Of a stretch of DNA of 64,000 nt, positions 45,099 to 54,220 are shown piece after piece (positions within the stretch are counted from its first letter, which is position 1; the number at the start of each line of letters is the position of its first letter). Origin of the DNA: Thermostichus sp047462415 (GTDB lineage: Bacteria > Cyanobacteriota > Cyanobacteriia > Thermostichales > Thermostichaceae). The notes beneath the pieces were generated by a model that had not been told where the DNA came from, did not search any database, and saw nothing but the letters and a program-made list of their open reading frames with translations. Location: contig NZ_JANSJE010000006.1 in assembly GCF_047462415.1 (NCBI RefSeq), positions 70,364 through 134,363 of the forward strand. The letters are read 5' to 3'. The position numbers were made by a program, and so were the translations under genes.

Positions 45099-45749
45099 AT
45101 GCCTTCTTCCGTGGATGTTCGCGAGCTGCCCCTGTTTCCCTTGCCGGAGGTGGTACTGTTTCCGGGCCGCCCCCTGCCGCTGCACATTTTCGAGTACCGC
45201 TACCGCATAATGATCAACACCATCCTGGAGACGGATCGCCGCTTCGGGGTGCTGATGTTCAATCCCCAGACGGGATCCCCGGTGCGGATAGGCTGTTGTG
45301 CTGAGGTGTTGCAGGTGCAGCGGTTGCCGGATGACCGCATGGACATTTTGACCTTGGGGCAGCAGCGCTTCCGCGTCCTGGATTACGTGCGGGAAAAGCC
45401 CTTCCGGGTGGGGCTGGTGGAATGGATCGAGGATGAGCCGACCACCTCTTCCGAGGAGCTGCAGAGCTGGGCGCGCCAGGTTACGACTCTCCTGCAGGAC
45501 GTGGTGCGTCTTTCGGGCAAATTGATGGAGCGCGATACCGAGCTGCCGGAGCAGCTTCCCACCACCCCTGTAGAGTTGTCCTACTGGGTGGCCAGCCACT
45601 TCCAGGGAGCCCCTCAGGAGCAGCAAGCGCTGCTGGAAATGGTCAACACCGAAAGCCGGCTGCGCCGCGAAGCCGAAATTCTCGAGTCCACCCGCAAGCA
45701 CCTGGCCGCCCGCACAGCCCTCAAGGATCTGTTTACAGAAATCTCCTGA
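45099..45749 (+). CDS. LON-substrate-binding-domain protein
   Basis: A stand-alone Lon N-terminal (PUA-like) domain: RELPLFPLPEVVLFPGRPLPLHIFEYRYR and DRRFGVLMF ... IGCCAEVLQVQRLPDDRMDI. The C-terminal half is helical (residues 120-216) as in Lon N-domains, but there is no AAA or protease domain. Such proteins may select substrates or bind cereblon-like ligands; the job in bacteria is not clear. Confidence 0.88.
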   Translation: MPSSVDVRELPLFPLPEVVLFPGRPLPLHIFEYRYRIMINTILETDRRFGVLMFNPQTGSPVRIGCCAEVLQVQRLPDDRMDILTLGQQRFRVLDYVREKPFRVGLVEWIEDEPTTSSEELQSWARQVTTLLQDVVRLSGKLMERDTELPEQLPTTPVELSYWVASHFQGAPQEQQALLEMVNTESRLRREAEILESTRKHLAARTALKDLFTEIS

Positions 45750-45904
45750 GGTGCCTGTCAACCGGCCAGCTCTGCTCCCATCTGTTCTGGCAACTCTTGT
45801 GGATTTTAAGGTTGCAGCTTGGCTTTCTTGGCCAGGCAAGGCACAACTTTTCCCCCGCAGAAGAGAAAGTTGGGTATGTTTTGAGGATCCCTTCCCCGTT
45901 TTTC

Positions 45905-46636
45905 ATGTCCTACGCTCGCCGCTACTTGCGTTTTCCCTCTCCGATCTTGGGCCGGGAAATGGAGATGCTCCACTTTGGGCATCACGGCTACCCGCTCATC
46001 TGCCTGCCCACCAGCAACGGGCGTTTTTTCGACTTGGAAGATCGCGGCATTATCGCCAGCCTCGGCCATCATCTGGAACAGGGCTATTTGCAGGCTTTTT
46101 GCGTGGAAACCCTGGATTGGGAGACCTTGTTCAACCGCGAGCTGGACGTGCCCCAACGGCGGGATCGCTGGCTGTTGCTGGAGCAGCACTGGGTAGAAGA
46201 GCTGATCCCCTATGCCAAAGCAGAAGCACAAAATGACTTTCTGGTGGTGGCAGGCTTCTCTCTGGGGGCCACCCACGCCGTCAACCTCACCTGTCGGCAC
46301 CCCGGCCTGGTGCGCCGTTGTCTGGCGCTGGGAGGGCCCTACGATGTGGCTGCTCTCGGCCCCATCACCGGCTGGGATCCCCAGCAGGCGGAGCAGGAGC
46401 TGTACTTCATCAACCCCTTGGCTTACATGTCCAACATGAGCCGACAACTCTGGGATCAACTGGGCGGGCAAAATACCGAGCTAAAACTGCTCACCGCCCA
46501 CCGGGATCACTGCCTCAACGACAACCTGCGCCTGGCAGAAGTCCTCCGCCGCAACGACATCCCCCATCACCTGGAGGTGTGGGAAGGGGATCACGACTGG
46601 CCCACTTGGCAAGCCCAAATCCGCGCCTTCGCGTAG
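45905..46636 (+). CDS. Esterase-like alpha/beta-hydrolase (first gene of trio)
   Basis: From ATG 45905, 243 residues with the D-type esterase layout: oxyanion FGHHGYPLICLPTSNGRFF, nucleophile elbow VVAGFSLGATHAV (Ser), and late Asp/His (HRDHCLNDN, EGDHDWPTWQ). It belongs with putative esterases acting on peptide-like or carbohydrate esters. It is followed within 45 bp by an ATP-grasp ligase and then a FemAB-like gene, so the three probably act together. Substrate unknown. Confidence 0.85.
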   Translation: MSYARRYLRFPSPILGREMEMLHFGHHGYPLICLPTSNGRFFDLEDRGIIASLGHHLEQGYLQAFCVETLDWETLFNRELDVPQRRDRWLLLEQHWVEELIPYAKAEAQNDFLVVAGFSLGATHAVNLTCRHPGLVRRCLALGGPYDVAALGPITGWDPQQAEQELYFINPLAYMSNMSRQLWDQLGGQNTELKLLTAHRDHCLNDNLRLAEVLRRNDIPHHLEVWEGDHDWPTWQAQIRAFA

Positions 46637-46681
46637 GATCCCTTGCAGAGGATTGAGAGAGCTTTTGATGAGGGAGCCTGG

Positions 46682-47740
46682 ATGATCGAAGACTACTGGG
46701 TTGGCAGCCTGCACTTCAGCGAGCCTTTTGGGGACGACACCCTGGCCCGCCTCAACGCTCTTCCCCCCGTTCAAGCCCACAACGGCCAAGCCTACAAGAT
46801 CCGGGCGGAACATGTCACCATCCACGAGGTGAACCTGGATTACCGCACCAAGTACCGCCTCATCCTAGACCGCTTCAGCTACCTTTACCCCCAAGCAATT
46901 GGCCTGTTCATGGGCTTTGCCTTCAGGGGAGTATACATCATCAACAACCCCTTCAGCTTTTACTACTACTTGCGCAACAAAGATGCCGCCTACATGGTGG
47001 TCAAAGAGCTGGGGATCTCCATTCCAAAGACTTACATTCTACCTCCCAAGGAAGCTCCGGCTTTGAAAACAGAAGACTTTAAGTATCACAAGTTTTTCGA
47101 TTGGCAGGGGATGGCAGAAGATCTCGGCTGGCCGATTGTCATCAAACCGGCGGAGGGACGGGAGGCCATCGGGGTCGAAATTGCCTATAGCATGGAGCAG
47201 CTCCTCTACTTTTACGACCGCTCCGGATCCCAGGTGATGATGCTCCAGGAGAAGGTTAAAAGCCCCTATCCCTGGCAGATTCGCGCCCTCTGCATTGGCC
47301 GAAAGATCATCCCCATTAAATACATCTTTCGCAAGTTCGATGCCAGCGAGTACTTATTTGATCCAGAGTTTCTCACGCCAGAGATGGGCAAAAAAGTTAT
47401 CGATACGTGCCGGATTATCAATCGGGCGTTGGGCTATGAAATGAACTCGGTGGAGCTGTTTATCGACGAGCAAGGGGAGCTGCAAGCCATTGACTTTAAC
47501 AATCCGGTGCCCGATGGCCGCCTCAAGGCTTTGGGGGAGATTTTTTACAACGATTACCAGCAGGCCCTTTGCGATTTGGTCGTAGATATTGTGCGGGAAC
47601 AGCGGCCTTTCGACTTCTTGCCCCCAGATGTCAACCGCTTTGCCCAGATCGCCCGGCAGGCCGACCTCACCCGTGAGCAGAAGTTTCAGATGGCTCTGGA
47701 ATTGGCCAACCACTACTACGAGCCCAGGGATCGCGAATAA
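46682..47740 (+). CDS. RimK-like ATP-grasp carboxylate-amine ligase (second gene of trio)
   Basis: The ATP-grasp core shows DLGWPIVIKPAEGREAIGVEI (phosphate loop Lys), MMLQEKVKSPYPWQIRAL (adenine side) and MNSVELFIDEQGELQAIDFN with NPVPDGR (metal-binding Glu and Asn). Such enzymes form amide bonds by way of acyl phosphate. ATG 46682 has GGGAG five bases upstream; an in-frame TTG lies 39 bp before. Placed between an esterase and a FemAB-like transferase, it may build a small peptide or modify a peptide tail. Product unknown. Confidence 0.88.
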   Translation: MIEDYWVGSLHFSEPFGDDTLARLNALPPVQAHNGQAYKIRAEHVTIHEVNLDYRTKYRLILDRFSYLYPQAIGLFMGFAFRGVYIINNPFSFYYYLRNKDAAYMVVKELGISIPKTYILPPKEAPALKTEDFKYHKFFDWQGMAEDLGWPIVIKPAEGREAIGVEIAYSMEQLLYFYDRSGSQVMMLQEKVKSPYPWQIRALCIGRKIIPIKYIFRKFDASEYLFDPEFLTPEMGKKVIDTCRIINRALGYEMNSVELFIDEQGELQAIDFNNPVPDGRLKALGEIFYNDYQQALCDLVVDIVREQRPFDFLPPDVNRFAQIARQADLTREQKFQMALELANHYYEPRDRE

Positions 47741-47893
47741 AATACGTTAACAAAGGTACCCTCTGGCGCCGGGTCGAGGAGCAGTTCTCTGTTTTCCAAT
47801 CTTGTACATATTATGTGGGTTAAGCAGGCAAGCAAGCGCAGGGATCCTGTCCCGTGTTGAACTTAAAGGCGGCGGATCCTCTCTGCAAGGAGT

Positions 47894-49138
47894 ATGGGGA
47901 CAGCCAAGCTGACGCAGCTGCAGGGCGAGTTGGTCTATCTGGGCAGGCAAATGTCAACCGGCTTGAAATGGCGCTGGTGCCACGATATTCGCGAGATCCC
48001 GGCGGTTGCCTGGCACACTTTGCAGACGGAGCGCACCTCTCCTTTTTTGGAATACGAATGGCTGCACAGCTTAGAGGCTTCCGGTTGTGCCAGCCGCAAC
48101 AAGGGTTGGTTGCCCTGTCACCTGTTGGTGGAGTCGGGGGGGCAATTGATCGCCGCTGCCCCCTTGTATTTGAAAAGCCACAGCCAGGGTGAGTTTATCT
48201 TCGACCAAGAATGGGCTGCGGTTGCCGGCCAACTGGGGGAACGCTACTACCCAAAGTTGATCGGCATGGCCCCCTTTACGCCGGCCACCGGCTATCGCGT
48301 TCTCGTCCACCCCGACTACTCGGCAGCAGAAGTGTGGCCGTTGATGTTGGCCATTATCGACCGCTTTTGCCAAGATAATGATATTTCGGTGTTTAGCTTA
48401 CTTTATGTGGATTTGGACTGGCGGGCCCAATTAGAATCGGATGGATTGACGCCTCGAATCACCCACAACTACCAGTGGCACAACCCTGGCTACCGCTCTT
48501 ACGAGGACTTTTTGAGCCAGTTCAATGCCAACCAGCGGCGCAACATTAAGCGGGAGCGGGCTGCGATGGAAAAAAGCGGCATACAACTCAAGATCTACAC
48601 AGGAGAGGAGATCACGCCGCACCTGCTCTCTCTCATGTATGATTTTTACAGCAACACCTGCGCTCAATTCTGGAACTGGAGCAAATATCTCAACCGCCGC
48701 TTTTTTGAATCTCTCTATCCCAACTATCGGCAGCGGCTGGTGCTGGTGGCCGGGGAACGAAATACAGAAATTCTGGGGATGTCTTTTTGTGTTCGTAAAG
48801 AAGATCGCCTATTCGGTCGCTACTGGGGCTGTCGGGAAGAGGTGAAGTTTTTGCACTTTAACGTTTGCTATTACGAGCCGATTGCCCTGGCCATCCGCGA
48901 AGGGATCCGCAACTTTGATCCCGGCGCCGGCGGATCCCATAAGATCCGGCGGGGATTTCCGGCTACGCCTGTGTACAGCTACCACCGTTTTTATCGACCA
49001 CGGCTGCAACAGGTTTTGGTGCCTTATTTGAATCGGGTTAACCCTCTCATGTTGGCCGAGCTGGAGAATGTCAATCAAAATGAGGTTCCTTTTCGAGAGG
49101 ATGTTTTGCCTTCTCTGTCTGCTTTGACCCAGGAATAA
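47894..49138 (+). CDS. FemAB-like GNAT-superfamily acyltransferase (third gene of trio)
   Basis: A 414-residue PF04339-type protein (peptidoglycan-biosynthesis/recognition-like, double GNAT fold). Marks are TSPFLEYEWLHSLEASG, RYYPKLIGMAPFTPATGYR, NANQRRNIKRERAAME and GRYWGCREEVKFLHFNVCYY followed by FDPGAGGSHKIRRGF. Members of this family are predicted to move aminoacyl or acyl groups. The ribosome site AGGAG is only one base from ATG 47894, so ATG at residue 20 (MSTGLKWRW) is a fair alternative. Confidence 0.85.
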   Translation: MGTAKLTQLQGELVYLGRQMSTGLKWRWCHDIREIPAVAWHTLQTERTSPFLEYEWLHSLEASGCASRNKGWLPCHLLVESGGQLIAAAPLYLKSHSQGEFIFDQEWAAVAGQLGERYYPKLIGMAPFTPATGYRVLVHPDYSAAEVWPLMLAIIDRFCQDNDISVFSLLYVDLDWRAQLESDGLTPRITHNYQWHNPGYRSYEDFLSQFNANQRRNIKRERAAMEKSGIQLKIYTGEEITPHLLSLMYDFYSNTCAQFWNWSKYLNRRFFESLYPNYRQRLVLVAGERNTEILGMSFCVRKEDRLFGRYWGCREEVKFLHFNVCYYEPIALAIREGIRNFDPGAGGSHKIRRGFPATPVYSYHRFYRPRLQQVLVPYLNRVNPLMLAELENVNQNEVPFREDVLPSLSALTQE

Positions 49139-49160
49139 GCCACTCTAGCGAAACAGCTTA

Positions 49161-50555
49161 ATGGAACAGCCGCTCCCTTCTGGTTTTCTGGATCCCGTTA
49201 AACCCGGCGCTCTCCTATCCCTGGAGATCACGGATCTGACCCCCCAAGGAGATGGCATTGCCCACACGGCGGGACTGGGACAAGGGCGGGTGGTGTTTGT
49301 CTCCCAGGCGGTGCCGGGGGATCAGGTGGTGGCCCAGATCACCGAGATCAAGCGCAACTATTTGGTCGGACGAATTCGGTCGTTGATGACTCCCTCTCCC
49401 GAACGGGTGCGACCGGCCTGCATCGTGGCTGACAAGTGCGGTGGCTGCCAATGGCAACACGTCAGCTACGCTCAGCAACTGGCCACCAAGCAGCAGATCC
49501 TCAGGGATGCGCTGGAACGGATTGGCGGCCTTACCCTGCCGGAGCCTGTCCCCATTTTGGGATCCCCGCAGCCGCTGCGCTACCGCAACAAGGTCACCTA
49601 CCCCATTGCCAAAGCGGCAGGCCAGCCGTTGCGCGTGGGCTACTACCAACGGGGCAGCCACCGCCTGGTGAACCTCAACCAATGCCCCGTGCAGGATGAG
49701 CGGTTGGACGTGTTCCTGAGAGAGATCAAGCGGGATCTCCAGGAAACGGGCTGGAACGTGTATGACGAAAGCCGCCACCAGGGCCATCTCCGCCACCTGG
49801 GCTTGCGCATCGGTCGCCGTACCCGCGAAGTGCTGTTGACCTTGGTCAGTTGCAGCCGCGACCTGCCCCATCTGGAAAGCTGGGCTGAACGCTGGATGCA
49901 GCGCTACCCCGACCTGGTGGGGGTCTGTCTCAATCTCAATCCGGCCCGCACCAACGCCATCTTTGGCCCGCAAACGGAGGTGATTGCCGGTCGGGGATCC
50001 CTGCGGGAAGAATTTGCCGGTTTTTCCCTCTGGATCGACAGCACCTCTTTCTTCCAGGTCAATACCGAGCAAGCGGAGGCCTTCTTTACCTGGATAGTCG
50101 ATCAACTGAACCTGCGGGGAGAGGAGACCGTCCTGGACGCCTACTGTGGCATCGGCACCCTGACCTTGCTGCTGGCGCAACGGGCCAAACGGGTGATGGG
50201 GGTGGAAGCGTTGCCGGAAGCGGTGGCCCAGGCCCGCTACAACGCTCGCTTCAACAACCTCTCTGCTGTCCAGTTTTTCGAGGGCACGGTGGAACAGGTT
50301 TTGCCAACCCTGCCCCCTGCCGACATTGTGGTGCTGGATCCGCCGCGACGTGGCTGCGACCGCCAAGTGCTCGAGATCTTAAAGCTGCGACGGCCACCGC
50401 GCCTCGTTTACATTAGCTGTCACCCGGCCACCTTGGCGCGCGACTTACAAATCTTGCTGGCCGAGGGATCCTACCACCTAACCCAATGGCGAGCTGCCGA
50501 CTTCTTTCCCCAAACCGGGCATGTAGAGGGAGTCGCCTTTCTGGAGCGGGTTTAA
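49161..50555 (+). CDS. rlmD: 23S rRNA (uracil-C5) methyltransferase, RumA/RlmD type
   Basis: An N-terminal TRAM domain (LEITDLTPQGDGIAHTAGLG), a [4Fe-4S] cysteine set (RPACIVADKCGGCQWQH), the SAM site LDAYCGIGTLTLLLAQRA and DIVVLDPPRRGC, and the catalytic SCHPATLARDL identify a 5-methyluridine synthase. The RlmD position (U1939) is inferred from likeness; some homologues modify tRNA or U747. Confidence 0.9.
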   Translation: MEQPLPSGFLDPVKPGALLSLEITDLTPQGDGIAHTAGLGQGRVVFVSQAVPGDQVVAQITEIKRNYLVGRIRSLMTPSPERVRPACIVADKCGGCQWQHVSYAQQLATKQQILRDALERIGGLTLPEPVPILGSPQPLRYRNKVTYPIAKAAGQPLRVGYYQRGSHRLVNLNQCPVQDERLDVFLREIKRDLQETGWNVYDESRHQGHLRHLGLRIGRRTREVLLTLVSCSRDLPHLESWAERWMQRYPDLVGVCLNLNPARTNAIFGPQTEVIAGRGSLREEFAGFSLWIDSTSFFQVNTEQAEAFFTWIVDQLNLRGEETVLDAYCGIGTLTLLLAQRAKRVMGVEALPEAVAQARYNARFNNLSAVQFFEGTVEQVLPTLPPADIVVLDPPRRGCDRQVLEILKLRRPPRLVYISCHPATLARDLQILLAEGSYHLTQWRAADFFPQTGHVEGVAFLERV

Positions 50556-50587
50556 GGGCAACCCCAAAAACCTCTCTCCGCCTATCC

Positions 50588-50661
50588 CCCCTCTCCCTTT
50601 GGGAGAGGGGCTGGGGGTGAGGGCTGGGGGTGAGGGCTGGGAGAGGGGTTGGGGGTGAGGG
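50588..50661. repeat. Hairpin repeat with tandem GCTGGGGGTGAGG units
   Basis: CCCTCTCCCTTTGGGAGAGG is followed by three GCTGGGGGTGAGG-like units in tandem and a GGGAGAGGGGTTGGGGGTGA tail. The spread of the G-rich half without the hairpin half differs from other copies. It lies between rlmD and ychF. Confidence 0.75.
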
Positions 50662-50786
50662 AGCGGATCTGTCACCGGGGAAGGTGCTCCAGCCGGAGGC
50701 GACAAATGCTAACGTCAAAATAGTGATCTTAAAGTTTTGCAACGGATCCCCTTGCCGTTACCCTAGCTTTTTCCTCCGCGATCTCG

Positions 50787-51878
50787 ATGCTCAGAGCTGG
50801 AATTGTCGGCCTGCCCAATGTAGGCAAATCGACTCTGTTCAACGCCCTCTGCGAAAATGCCAAAGCCGAGGCGGCCAACTTTCCCTTTTGCACCATTGAG
50901 CCGAATGTGGGGCGGGTGGCGGTGCCGGATGAGCGCCTAGAGGTGCTGGCCAAGATCAGCGGCTCTGCCGAGATCGTCCCCAGCCAAATCGAGTTTGTGG
51001 ATATTGCCGGGCTGGTGGCAGGGGCCAGCAAGGGAGAGGGGCTGGGCAACCAGTTTCTCTCCCACATTCGCCAGGTGGACGCCGTGGTGCATGTGGTGCG
51101 CTGCTTCCAGGACGAAAACATCGTGCATGTGGCCGGCTCGGTGGATCCTCTGCGGGATATCGGCGTCATCAACTTGGAGCTGGCCCTGGCGGATCTGGCC
51201 CAGATCGAGCGGCGCTTGGAACGGGTGCGCAAGCAGGCCAAATCCGACAAAGCTGCCCAAGCGGAGCTGCAGGCGCTGGAGAAGCTGCAGGCCGCTCTGG
51301 ACGAGGGCAAACCGGCCCGGCTGGTGCCCCTCAGCCCGGAAGAAGAGCAGTTGATCAAAGGGCTGGGGCTGCTCACCCGCAAGAAGGTGATCTACGCTGC
51401 CAACGTGGCGGAAACGGATCTGGCCGGCGGCAATGCCTGGGTGGAGCAGGTGCGCCAGTTTGCCAAGGCGGAAGGGGCGGGCGTGGTGGTGGTCTCAGCC
51501 CAGGTGGAAGCAGAGCTGGTGGAGCTGCCCCCTGAGGAGCGACAGGCCTATCTGGATTCGTTGGGAGTGAAAGAAGGCGGGCTGAAATCCCTCATCCGGG
51601 CCACCTACGAGCTGCTGGGCCTGCGCACCTACTTCACCTCCGGCCCCAAGGAAACCCGCGCCTGGACGATCCCCGTCGGAGCCACAGCCCCCCAGGCAGC
51701 CGGCGTGATCCACTCCGATTTCGAGCGGGGCTTCATCCGGGCCGAGACGGTGGCCTATGCCGATCTGGTGGCGGCGGGATCCCTGAATGCCGCCAGAGAG
51801 AAGGGCCTGGTGCGCAGCGAGGGCAAAGACTACGTGGTGCAGGAAGGGGATGTGATGCACTTCCGCTTCAATGTCTAG
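50787..51878 (+). CDS. ychF: YchF/Ola1 family ATPase
   Basis: An Obg-related P-loop protein: GIVGLPNVGKSTLFNAL (G1), FVDIAGLVAGASKGEGLGNQ (G3) and VIYAANVAET (non-canonical G4, which gives ATP preference). The TGS domain (GLRTYFTSGPKETRAWTI ... IHSDFERGFIRAETVAY) ends the chain. It binds ribosomes and modulates translation under stress. 363 residues is normal. Confidence 0.96.
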   Translation: MLRAGIVGLPNVGKSTLFNALCENAKAEAANFPFCTIEPNVGRVAVPDERLEVLAKISGSAEIVPSQIEFVDIAGLVAGASKGEGLGNQFLSHIRQVDAVVHVVRCFQDENIVHVAGSVDPLRDIGVINLELALADLAQIERRLERVRKQAKSDKAAQAELQALEKLQAALDEGKPARLVPLSPEEEQLIKGLGLLTRKKVIYAANVAETDLAGGNAWVEQVRQFAKAEGAGVVVVSAQVEAELVELPPEERQAYLDSLGVKEGGLKSLIRATYELLGLRTYFTSGPKETRAWTIPVGATAPQAAGVIHSDFERGFIRAETVAYADLVAAGSLNAAREKGLVRSEGKDYVVQEGDVMHFRFNV

Positions 51879-52041
51879 GCTCATGTCCAGCTCCCCCTGC
51901 CTTTCTCTCAGGCAACCGGCTTTGCTCAGCACTGAGAATCTGCCCATACCCTGTAGGCCAAAAAACCTAGCCCCCTTCCGGCAAGGGATCCCAGCACAGC
52001 TCCGGTCTGGCCTGAGGAGGAGCTTTTTCCTGAGAGAACTG
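51879..52041. other. Intergenic, no gene seen
   Basis: No feature is recognised between ychF and the promoter of the 34-residue ORF, apart from an isolated GGGATCCC octamer. Confidence 0.3.
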
Positions 52042-52070
52042 TTGACGCTGTAACGAAACATCACAATAAT
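52042..52070 (+). promoter_or_regulatory. Sigma-70-type promoter for small membrane ORF
   Basis: TTGACG (52042-52047), a 17-base spacer, then AATAAT (52065-52070), 36 bp upstream of the small ORF's ATG. The fit to consensus is good for this GC-rich genome. Confidence 0.65.
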
Positions 52071-52105
52071 TGGACTAGATAAACAAATGTTTTAGGGATG
52101 TATTG

Positions 52106-52210
52106 ATGGATCTGCTGCAATATAGCCCGATGGCCTGGGTTTACATGGCGATCTTTGCCTCTATCATTTGGTGCATCTGGGGTCGTTCGGAAGACGACAT
52201 CATGTTCTAG
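52106..52210 (+). CDS. 34-residue single-span membrane peptide
   Basis: ATG 52106 opens 34 codons: MDLLQYSPMAWVYMAIFASI, then IWCIWGRSEDDIMF. There is one membrane helix (about residues 8-27) and an acidic tail after WGR. AGGGA lies eight bases upstream and a good promoter 36 bp upstream. The size and shape suit a small subunit of a photosynthetic or NDH complex; it is not a clear match to PetN, PsbT, PsbN, PsaX or Psb30 as I remember them. Too short for standard gene finders. Confidence 0.62.
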   Translation: MDLLQYSPMAWVYMAIFASIIWCIWGRSEDDIMF

Positions 52211-52398
52211 AACGGGATGAGCTTCTCTGCCGGCTCAGGCCACCCCCCGCGCCTAAGCCGGTGGGAGATCTTCCCTGAGCTTGCTCCTAAAAGCTGGAGA
52301 GGCCAAAGCGCTTTATTGGATTTCAGGCAGGTGCAGAGCTTAGGCTGTAGTATCCTGAGCTACAGAAAAATGTCTCTGCTCCAGCAGCATAAGGCGAC

Positions 52399-53301
52399 AT
52401 GCTTGTTGCACGGGATCATGGTCTACTGCTTACACGTGTTACCGGCTTAACTTCTCGGCGTCCCCTGCCCAGGGCCGAACAGGTGGCCGAGGGCTACCGC
52501 CTCTCGTGGCGCGGGGTGGCGGTGATGGGGGTGCTGAATGTAACCCCTGACAGCTTCAGCGACGGCGGCCAGTGGGGATCCGTGGAAGCAGCCGTACAGG
52601 CAGCCAGGGCCATGGCGGCGGCGGGGGCCTTGATTGTGGATATCGGCGGCGAGTCCACCCGTCCGGGGGCGGAGCCGGTATCCGTGGAGGTGGAATGCGA
52701 CCGGGTCTTGCCTGTGATCCGGGCCCTGGAAGGATCCGGGATCCCCATCAGCGTCGATACGCGCCGAACGGAGGTGGCGGCGGCGGCCCTGGCCGCGGGA
52801 GCGCACATCGTTAACGATGTCACCGGGCTGCGCGATCCGCAGATGATGCAGGTGTGCGCCGAGAAGGGGGTGCCGGCGGTGATCATGCACATGCGGGGAG
52901 AGCCGCGCACCATGCAGCAGCAGACCGACTACGACGACCTGGAGGGGGAGGTTTTTGGCTTTCTGCAGGCCCAGGCGGAGCGGGCTCTGGCGGCCGGTGT
53001 GCCCAGCGTGGTTTTGGATCCCGGCTTGGGTTTTGCCAAAACCGCCGAGCAGAATGTGGCCCTGCTCAAAGCCCTGCCACGGCTGGTTGCCTGCGGTTAC
53101 CCCGTGTTGGTGGGGGCCTCCCGCAAAAGTTTTGTGGGCAAGCTGGCCGGCATCGCCGTGCCCAAAGAGCGGGATAGCGCCAGCGTGGCCGTGCATCTTT
53201 TTGCCGCCAGCCAGGGTGCTGCCTTGGTGCGAGTCCACAACGTCCCTGCTCATGTCTCCGCCCTGGCTGTTTGGGAAGGTCTCCACCGTGACCCAGGCTA
53301 G
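52399..53301 (+). CDS. folP: Dihydropteroate synthase
   Basis: The sulfonamide-target step of folate synthesis. MGVLNVTPDSFSDGGQWGS, VDIGGESTRPGAEP, and the later VLDPGLGFAKTAEQN and GASRKSFVGKLAG are all canonical. ATG 52399 gives a ~40-residue lead before the first motif, a little longer than usual. Overlaps the folB start by 14 bp. Confidence 0.96.
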   Translation: MLVARDHGLLLTRVTGLTSRRPLPRAEQVAEGYRLSWRGVAVMGVLNVTPDSFSDGGQWGSVEAAVQAARAMAAAGALIVDIGGESTRPGAEPVSVEVECDRVLPVIRALEGSGIPISVDTRRTEVAAAALAAGAHIVNDVTGLRDPQMMQVCAEKGVPAVIMHMRGEPRTMQQQTDYDDLEGEVFGFLQAQAERALAAGVPSVVLDPGLGFAKTAEQNVALLKALPRLVACGYPVLVGASRKSFVGKLAGIAVPKERDSASVAVHLFAASQGAALVRVHNVPAHVSALAVWEGLHRDPG

Positions 53302-53659
53302 GTTGGTGCTGCAGGGTCTTGTCTTTCATGCCCGCCACGGCTACCGCCCTGAGGAAGCGGTTTTGGGCGGGCGCTTTGTGGTGGATGTGGAGATGCAGCT
53401 TTCCCTGGCCCCGATCCAGGATGACCTCTCTGGCACGGTGGACTACGCCCAAGTGTATGAGGTGGTGCGGCAAGAGGTGACCGAGCGGCGCTACCGCTTG
53501 ATCGAGACCTTGGCAGACCAGATTGCCGAGCGGCTGTGGCGGAGCTATCCCCAACTGGAGGCCCTGACGGTGCGGGTGCACAAGCCCCAAGCTCCCCTGC
53601 CGGGGCTGTTTGGGGATGTCTACGTAGAGATCGACCGCTGGCGATCCGTCAGCAGATGA
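53288..53659 (+). CDS. folB: Dihydroneopterin aldolase
   Basis: From GTG 53288: MTQARLVLQGLVFHARHGYR then EEAVLGGRFVVDVEMQL, SGTVDYAQVYEVV and LIETLADQIAE, the DHNA aldolase fold with the substrate Glu and Lys (RVHKPQAPLPG). 123 residues. It overlaps folP upstream and shares ATGA with folK downstream. A longer open frame from 52955 is inside folP and not used. Confidence 0.94.
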   Translation: MTQARLVLQGLVFHARHGYRPEEAVLGGRFVVDVEMQLSLAPIQDDLSGTVDYAQVYEVVRQEVTERRYRLIETLADQIAERLWRSYPQLEALTVRVHKPQAPLPGLFGDVYVEIDRWRSVSR

Positions 53660-54174
53660 GAAGCCTCATGAATCCCGACCTGGCCTACATTGCCCTGGGC
53701 AGCAACCTGGGGGATCCGCTGCGGCAATTGCGCTCGGCTGGGCAGAAGTTGCTCAGGTTGGGCCAGGTGGTGGCTCGCTCCAGCCTCTACCGCAGCCCTG
53801 CCCAAGGGGGGCCAGCCGGCCAGCCCGACTACCTCAACGCCGTGGTGGCGTTGGATCCCTTTCCCCCTTACCAGTCCCCTCTGGAGTTGATTGGGGCGCT
53901 GCTGGCCATCGAGCAGGAGGCGGGGCGGGTGCGGCGCATCCGCTGGGAGGCCAGAACTCTGGATTTGGATCTGCTGGCCGTGGGCAACCGGATCCTAAAT
54001 AGCCCCGAGCTGACGTTGCCCCACCCTCGCATGATGGAACGTGCCTTTGTCTTAGCTCCCTTGTGTGAGATCGCCCCCAACTGGCGTCACCCTGAGACGG
54101 GCGTCGGGGTCGAAGAGGCGCTGGTCAGTTTGGATCGATCCTGGCTGGAGCGCACGACCCTCGGCTGGGAGTAG
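53656..54174 (+). CDS. folK: 2-amino-4-hydroxy-6-hydroxymethyldihydropteridine pyrophosphokinase
   Basis: ATG 53656 overlaps the folB stop (ATGA). IALGSNLGDPLRQLRSA, SSLYRSPAQGG, and RIRWEARTLDLDLLAVG (the metal-binding DxDxD-like pair) followed by LPHPRMMERAFVLAPL are the HPPK motifs. The Met at 53668 is an alternative start. Three folate genes are thus in one overlapping run. Confidence 0.95.
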   Translation: MRSLMNPDLAYIALGSNLGDPLRQLRSAGQKLLRLGQVVARSSLYRSPAQGGPAGQPDYLNAVVALDPFPPYQSPLELIGALLAIEQEAGRVRRIRWEARTLDLDLLAVGNRILNSPELTLPHPRMMERAFVLAPLCEIAPNWRHPETGVGVEEALVSLDRSWLERTTLGWE

Positions 54175-54220
54175 AGAAGGGTTTGGTAAGCTGGTTACGG
54201 CTTTTGGCGAAAAGGATCCC

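Noticed and set aside
52955..53287. Long form of FolB starting inside folP
   Set aside because: It runs in a second frame over clear folP motifs; GTG 53288 fits the family length.
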